A stretch of 64,000 nucleotides of DNA. Source: Natronosalvus rutilus. GTDB lineage: Archaea > Halobacteriota > Halobacteria > Halobacteriales > Natrialbaceae. Location: positions 2,151,451-2,215,450 of the forward strand of contig NZ_CP100355.1 in NCBI RefSeq assembly GCF_024204665.1, given 5' to 3'. The position numbers were made by a program, and so were the translations under genes. The notes under the pieces are model-generated. The model saw only the letters and a list, made by a program, of their open reading frames with translations, was not told the DNA's origin and made no database searches. Positions 60,272-64,000 of this stretch are shown piece by piece. The stretch's first letter is position 1. Every line of letters starts with the position of its first letter.

Positions 60272-61792
60272 CTACTCCGGTTTGCCGAACGTGTAGAGGA
60301 ACATAGGCGTCTGTCCGTCGGCACGCGGGGACAGAAACGACGTCACGCGGTCGTCGTAGAACGTGAGCCCGGTTCCGCCGAGATCGCGATATGCGTAGGT
60401 CGCCAGATAGCAACGCCCGGCGGTCACCGCCGCCTCGAGCTGTGCCAGTCGGTACCCCCGGTTCCCGAGTCGATCGACGACCGCCTCGAGGTCCGTCAGG
60501 AAGTACACGCAGGCCGCGGCTTCCCCACCGAGGCGCTGATCGAGCGCGAGGTGGGCTGCCTCCTCGCGACACTCGCCGTCGATCAGGCGCTCGAATTCGC
60601 CCGCCTCGGGGTGGTAGTGGTATGCGCCGGGCGGAACGTCGTCGACGCCGTTGACGAGTACATACGCGTCGACGAACTGGAGCGGCGAGGCGTCGGATTC
60701 GCGACCGTCGAACGGAACGCCTCGTGTAGCACGATCGAGCACTGTCGAAAATTTCCGAAAGCTCACCGGTTCGCGCTCGTAGGCGCGACAGGAGCCCCGG
60801 CGACGGATCGTCGCGTGTAGCGGCCGCTTCGACTCCGTCTCGTAATTGACCGGGTCGAGTTCGATCCGGTCTCCATCACCTCCCTTTCGTTGTCCGACCG
60901 ATTGCGCTCGTGCAATAGAGCGCCACTCGCGGACGGCGTCTCCGCTCTCGAGCGTGCTCGCCCGCCAGGCTTCGTGGACGAGCGGGAACTCCTTCTCTTC
61001 AGGTGACAGCGCCGCAGTCGTCGGATCGATTGGTTCGAGGGTGGGTGCGTCGGGCGCACGATTGCCGGCGCCGACGGGGACGAGTTCGAGCGGCGCTTCC
61101 CGTCGTGGGTCGACACCCAGCAGTTCGACGACGGACTCGTCGGCAAACCCGAGGACGACCTCCGCGGGGAGAGAAAGCGAATCCGCGGTCGCTAGCAGGT
61201 TTGCGAGTACCGTCCCCGAATCCCAGAACGCGTGACGGTACGTCCGGTCGCGGTACTTCCAGGCGTTTCGCCACCAGGTCGACGTCGCGACGAACGTGAC
61301 CGGTGCAGTCGCGACGCCGTCGTGATCGCTGGCGGCCGCGAGCACGCCCCGGTAGTCCCCCTCGCGAAGCACGTCGAGCGACAGCGATTGGGGCTCGACG
61401 TGGTAGACGCCGGCTTTCAGATCCGCGAGGTCGCCACAGACCGCGTACAGGTCGACGTGATACAGCGCCCCGGTGCAGGCCGCGGCGCGAAAGAGTAGCT
61501 CGCGACCCTGACGGGTGAGTTGCTTCGTGATTCCGGTCGAGAAGTACGACAGCGCTGTGAGCGCGTCCAGGTCGACGGCTCGCTCGTGCGAGAAATCGGC
61601 GTGGGTAGGTGTGATCGCCGACAGCGCAGGAATGCCGGTCACGCGAACACGCTCCGATAGCGCTCGTCGCGAGAGGTTCTCGTAGCGCTTGAAGGGGCGA
61701 GGCTTGTTATCGAAATCGAGACGGTGGCCGCTCTCCTGGACGCTTTTTGGCGAGTGTTTGGTGCGCTCGTGGTACTCGAGGGCGCTGACCAT
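60272..61792 (-). CDS. SagB/ThcOx-type dehydrogenase with two nitroreductase domains
   Basis: A 506-residue flavoprotein starting MVSALEYHERTKHSPKSVQE. There are two related nitroreductase-fold halves: the first (~80-250) has LTALSYFSTGITKQL and ASTWWRNAWKYRDRTYRHAFWDSG; the second (~325-506) has TIRRRGSCRAYEREPVSFRKF, VPPGAYHYHPEAGEFERL and the terminal TPMFLYTFGKPE. SagB proteins oxidise azolines to azoles in RiPP peptides, but this copy has no cyclodehydratase or precursor nearby, as is usual for haloarchaeal versions. An upstream start at 61822 is less likely. Confidence 0.82.
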   Translation of the reverse strand: MVSALEYHERTKHSPKSVQESGHRLDFDNKPRPFKRYENLSRRALSERVRVTGIPALSAITPTHADFSHERAVDLDALTALSYFSTGITKQLTRQGRELLFRAAACTGALYHVDLYAVCGDLADLKAGVYHVEPQSLSLDVLREGDYRGVLAAASDHDGVATAPVTFVATSTWWRNAWKYRDRTYRHAFWDSGTVLANLLATADSLSLPAEVVLGFADESVVELLGVDPRREAPLELVPVGAGNRAPDAPTLEPIDPTTAALSPEEKEFPLVHEAWRASTLESGDAVREWRSIARAQSVGQRKGGDGDRIELDPVNYETESKRPLHATIRRRGSCRAYEREPVSFRKFSTVLDRATRGVPFDGRESDASPLQFVDAYVLVNGVDDVPPGAYHYHPEAGEFERLIDGECREEAAHLALDQRLGGEAAACVYFLTDLEAVVDRLGNRGYRLAQLEAAVTAGRCYLATYAYRDLGGTGLTFYDDRVTSFLSPRADGQTPMFLYTFGKPE

Positions 61793-61849
61793 ACGGGTGT
61801 CCTCTACGGCAGTCCCAATCAATTCGGGGTGTGGTTTTCCCGGTATTCC

Positions 61850-63436
61850 TCACTCGTATTCGAACACGCGAGCCATCCCCCGCTCGAGGTGGTAGACGTT
61901 GTGGCAGTGGAACAGCCAGTCGCCGGGATTGGTTGCGCGGAAGTCGAACGTCACCTGATCGCCGTGGGGCGCGACGAGGACTGTGTCCTTGACCGCGTCG
62001 CCGACCTGGAAGAAGTGACCGTGGAGGTGCATCGGATGGATCGCTGGACTGCGGTTCACCATCCGCACGCGGACGTGATCGCCCTCGCTAATCTCGAGCG
62101 GGTCGGCGTCCGGGTACACCTCCCCGTCGATAGTCCACGCGTCGGCGTCGGCGCCACCCATCATTCCGCCCGACAGCGTGAAGTCGAACGTCCGGTCTGG
62201 TTCCCCGTCGAGATCCAGCGGCTCGAGCGCCTCGAGGTCGCCGTACTCGAGTTCCCGGCCGTCGAACGACGGTCGGTCGACAGAGCCGTCGTCGGTATTC
62301 TCGTATCGCAGTCTCGCTTCCGCGGGATCCTCGGCGCCGACGACGGGTTCCGCGACGATAGCCCATTCACCTGGGGAGTCTGCCTCGAGGATCGCGTCGT
62401 ATCGCTCGCCCATGCTCACGACGAACGAATCCACGTCGACGGGTTCAACCGGTCGCCCGTCGGCGTGCGTGACGGTCAGCGAGTGTCCGCCGACGCCGAC
62501 GCGATAGGTCGTGGCGCTACTCGGATTGATGAAACGCAGACGAACGCGCTCGCCCTCTTCGACGCCGAACACCGGTGGATTCGACGGGAGGCGACCGTTA
62601 ACGAGTAGTCCCTCGTACGGCGGTCGTTGACTCATCATCTGACTGTCGGGGCCCATACCGTCGCCAGGGCCCATTCCATCGCCCGGGCCGCGACCGTCGT
62701 CAGGCCCATCCCCGCCTCCGGGACCCATGCCGCCACCGTCACCACCGCCCCCGGGACCCATGCCGCCTGGGCCCATACCGTCGTTCGGACCTCGTCCATC
62801 GCCCTGCCCGCCGCCACCGCCAGGACCCATCCCGCCATCGCCGCCTGGTGGGGCTTCGATCGAGTCCAGCGCAGGTTCCTCCTCGAGGTAATCGTCGAGT
62901 TGTAGTGTATACTCGCGGTCGTACTCGACGTGCGGTGATTCCTCCTCGACGATCAGGGGCCCGTAGAGCCCCCTATCGAGTTGCAATCCGACGTGGCTGT
63001 GGTAGACGTACGTCCCCGCCGGCGTCGCCTCGAACTCGTACTCGAACGTCCCATCGGACGGAACGGGTTCTTGCGTGACGTCGGGGACGCCGTCCATCGG
63101 GTTCGGCACGGGAACGCCGTGCCAATGAATTGTCGTCTCCGTGGGCAACTGGTTCTCGAGCGAGACACGAAGCGTCTCCCCCTCACTGATTCGGAGTTCG
63201 GGGCCGGGAACCTGCTCGTCGTACACCCACGTTTCGAGGCTCTCGTCCGATCCGACGTCGACCGCCTCGCTCGAGGCGACTATCGTTTCCTCCTGCGTGC
63301 CCTCACCATCCTCCTGTGCGGACCGCTCGAGTACAGCCGATCCGATTCCGCTTGCGACTCCCGCGATTCCGAACAGAGTTGCGCCGCCGATGCGCAATGC
63401 TTGTCGTCGCGGGATGGTTCGATCGGTGGCGTCCAT
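61850..63436 (-). CDS. Laccase-like multicopper oxidase
   Basis: A 528-residue secreted oxidase. Twin-arginine signal: DRTIPRRQALRIGGA. The copper motifs are complete: HWHG and HSH (domain 1), HPMHLHGHFF and HCHNVYHLERGM (domain 3, including the type 1 Cys-His-Met). Between domains 1 and 2 it has a ~70-residue Gly/Met/Pro/Asp insert. It resembles haloarchaeal laccase LccA and bacterial CueO, so copper or phenol oxidation is plausible. The ATG at 63436 gives the signal peptide; the longer frame does not. It is on the same strand as the SagB gene, 57 bp upstream of it. Confidence 0.9.
   Translation of the reverse strand: MDATDRTIPRRQALRIGGATLFGIAGVASGIGSAVLERSAQEDGEGTQEETIVASSEAVDVGSDESLETWVYDEQVPGPELRISEGETLRVSLENQLPTETTIHWHGVPVPNPMDGVPDVTQEPVPSDGTFEYEFEATPAGTYVYHSHVGLQLDRGLYGPLIVEEESPHVEYDREYTLQLDDYLEEEPALDSIEAPPGGDGGMGPGGGGGQGDGRGPNDGMGPGGMGPGGGGDGGGMGPGGGDGPDDGRGPGDGMGPGDGMGPDSQMMSQRPPYEGLLVNGRLPSNPPVFGVEEGERVRLRFINPSSATTYRVGVGGHSLTVTHADGRPVEPVDVDSFVVSMGERYDAILEADSPGEWAIVAEPVVGAEDPAEARLRYENTDDGSVDRPSFDGRELEYGDLEALEPLDLDGEPDRTFDFTLSGGMMGGADADAWTIDGEVYPDADPLEISEGDHVRVRMVNRSPAIHPMHLHGHFFQVGDAVKDTVLVAPHGDQVTFDFRATNPGDWLFHCHNVYHLERGMARVFEYE
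62637..62850. repeat. Low-complexity Gly/Met/Pro/Asp-coding tract in the multicopper oxidase
   Basis: Repeated units of MGPGGG and DGRGPNDG/DGMGP type are coded within the oxidase gene. The DNA shows imperfect CCGGGACCCAT-like repeats. Similar Met-rich inserts in CueO bind Cu(I), so this may be a copper-loading segment; it could also be a flexible linker. Confidence 0.6.
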
Positions 63437-63560
63437 CAGGGAAGGGCCCACGACTACCGGGAAAAATGAGGGGCATGCCAGTGCGCGTGAAACACTCGAG
63501 GTCACGAGGCGTGCTGAAGAGAAGGCGCGAATATGGTTGAAACGGATCGATACCCTAACG

Positions 63561-64000
63561 TTACTTGTCGTCGACGGAAAGCACTATCTTGCCGGTAAGG
63601 CCACCCTCCTCGACCATCTCGTGGGCCTTCGCCACGTCCGACAGCGGCAGGACCGAATCAATCACGGGCTCGAGGCGGCCCTGCTCGACGAGTCGGCGCA
63701 GTCCGTCGAGAGGGCGTCGATCCCGCTCGAGGAACAGCATCTCCACGGTCAGGTTCTTCTGGTAGGCGGTGCCCCACTCGCCTTCCGGCTCGAGGATCGT
63801 GACCAGTCGCCCGTGAGGCTTCGTGATGTCGGTGCTCTCGACCAGCGTCTCGCCGCCGACGGTGTCGAAGACCAGGTCGACTGGTTCGTCGAACGTCGAC
63901 TCGATCGCCTCGACGAACTCCTCCGACTCGTAGTCGATGGCGAGCGTCGCGCCGAGGTCTTCGGTCTGTTCGACGGTCGCGGGACTCGTCCTGGCAGCTA
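63561..64000 (-). CDS. Zinc-type alcohol dehydrogenase/quinone oxidoreductase (N-terminus beyond window)
   Basis: Minus-strand coding sequence from the right window edge to a stop at 63561-63563. The visible part reads DLVFDTVGGETLVEST, TKPHGRLVTILEPEGEWG and the C-terminal RLEPVIDSVLPLSDVAKAHE with GLTGKIVLSVDDK, as in medium-chain dehydrogenases of the quinone-oxidoreductase group. The N-terminus and the catalytic/zinc region lie outside. Substrate and cofactor cannot be judged; the gene is not internally broken in the visible part. Confidence 0.85.
   Translation of the reverse strand, partial: AARTSPATVEQTEDLGATLAIDYESEEFVEAIESTFDEPVDLVFDTVGGETLVESTDITKPHGRLVTILEPEGEWGTAYQKNLTVEMLFLERDRRPLDGLRRLVEQGRLEPVIDSVLPLSDVAKAHEMVEEGGLTGKIVLSVDDK

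Noticed and set aside
62637-62850. CRISPR-like or satellite repeat array
   Set aside because: The repeats are in frame within the multicopper oxidase and code for a Gly/Met-rich tract; spacing is irregular and there are no spacers.

Overview
The window is chromosomal DNA of an extremely halophilic archaeon (class Halobacteria, most like the Natrialbaceae). The signs are acidic proteins, CTCGAG/TCGA-rich coding sequence, twin-arginine lipoproteins, halocyanin and nirK, Bat-type HTH_10 regulators, several IclR regulators, and many leaderless genes with a TATA-like box about 25-30 bp before the start codon. I found no rRNA, tRNA, CRISPR array or intact insertion sequence.

Region 1 (1-27 kb) is respiration and housekeeping. 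It begins with the end of a membrane protein, a PAS-GAF histidine kinase, a NarO/DmsR-type regulator with a C-X-C-X7-C cysteine motif, a flavin-reductase-like protein, a tiny zinc-ribbon gene and a fused CtaA-like/CtaB heme synthase. An ABC exporter follows. The nitrite-respiration block comes next: copper nitrite reductase (nirK), two DUF2249 proteins, a second Bat-type regulator, and an apparent operon halocyanin - four-cluster Fe-S protein - NrfD/PsrC membrane protein - small membrane protein - Mrp ATPase. That operon has no molybdopterin subunit, so I read it as a possible quinol:halocyanin electron-transfer module feeding NirK. Then come TauE, a dienelactone-hydrolase-like enzyme, a membrane-anchored C2H2 zinc finger, YjbQ, a PEBP lipoprotein, DUF2267, a cupin, a Ca2+/Na+ exchanger, an MIP18-like protein, a 12-helix heme-copper-like membrane protein and a DtxR-like regulator.

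Region 2 (27-48 kb) is accessory metabolism with lower gene density. It holds an orphan E1-alpha dehydrogenase subunit, a universal stress protein and a decayed copy of one, a MetE-like methyltransferase, IclR regulators and an M29 aminopeptidase. The most striking unit is a same-strand block (46.2 -> 36.3 kb): an exported solute-binding protein, a complete Opp/Dpp ABC transporter, a GH3 beta-glucosidase and a Tat-exported glucoamylase-family (PF10091, GH144-related) hydrolase. A divergent sugar-phosphate isomerase/epimerase and an IclR regulator lie next to it. It looks like an oligosaccharide system, possibly for beta-glucan: extracellular cleavage, uptake, then intracellular hydrolysis.

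Region 3 (49-64 kb) contains a GNAT, an IclR regulator divergent from an enolase-superfamily dehydratase, two overlapping Gfo/Idh/MocA oxidoreductases, a ribbon-helix-helix/tyrosine-recombinase pair with inverted repeats upstream, a SnoaL-like protein, two very small genes, a double-domain SagB-type nitroreductase, a laccase-like multicopper oxidase with a Gly/Met-rich insert, and a zinc-type dehydrogenase cut by the window end.
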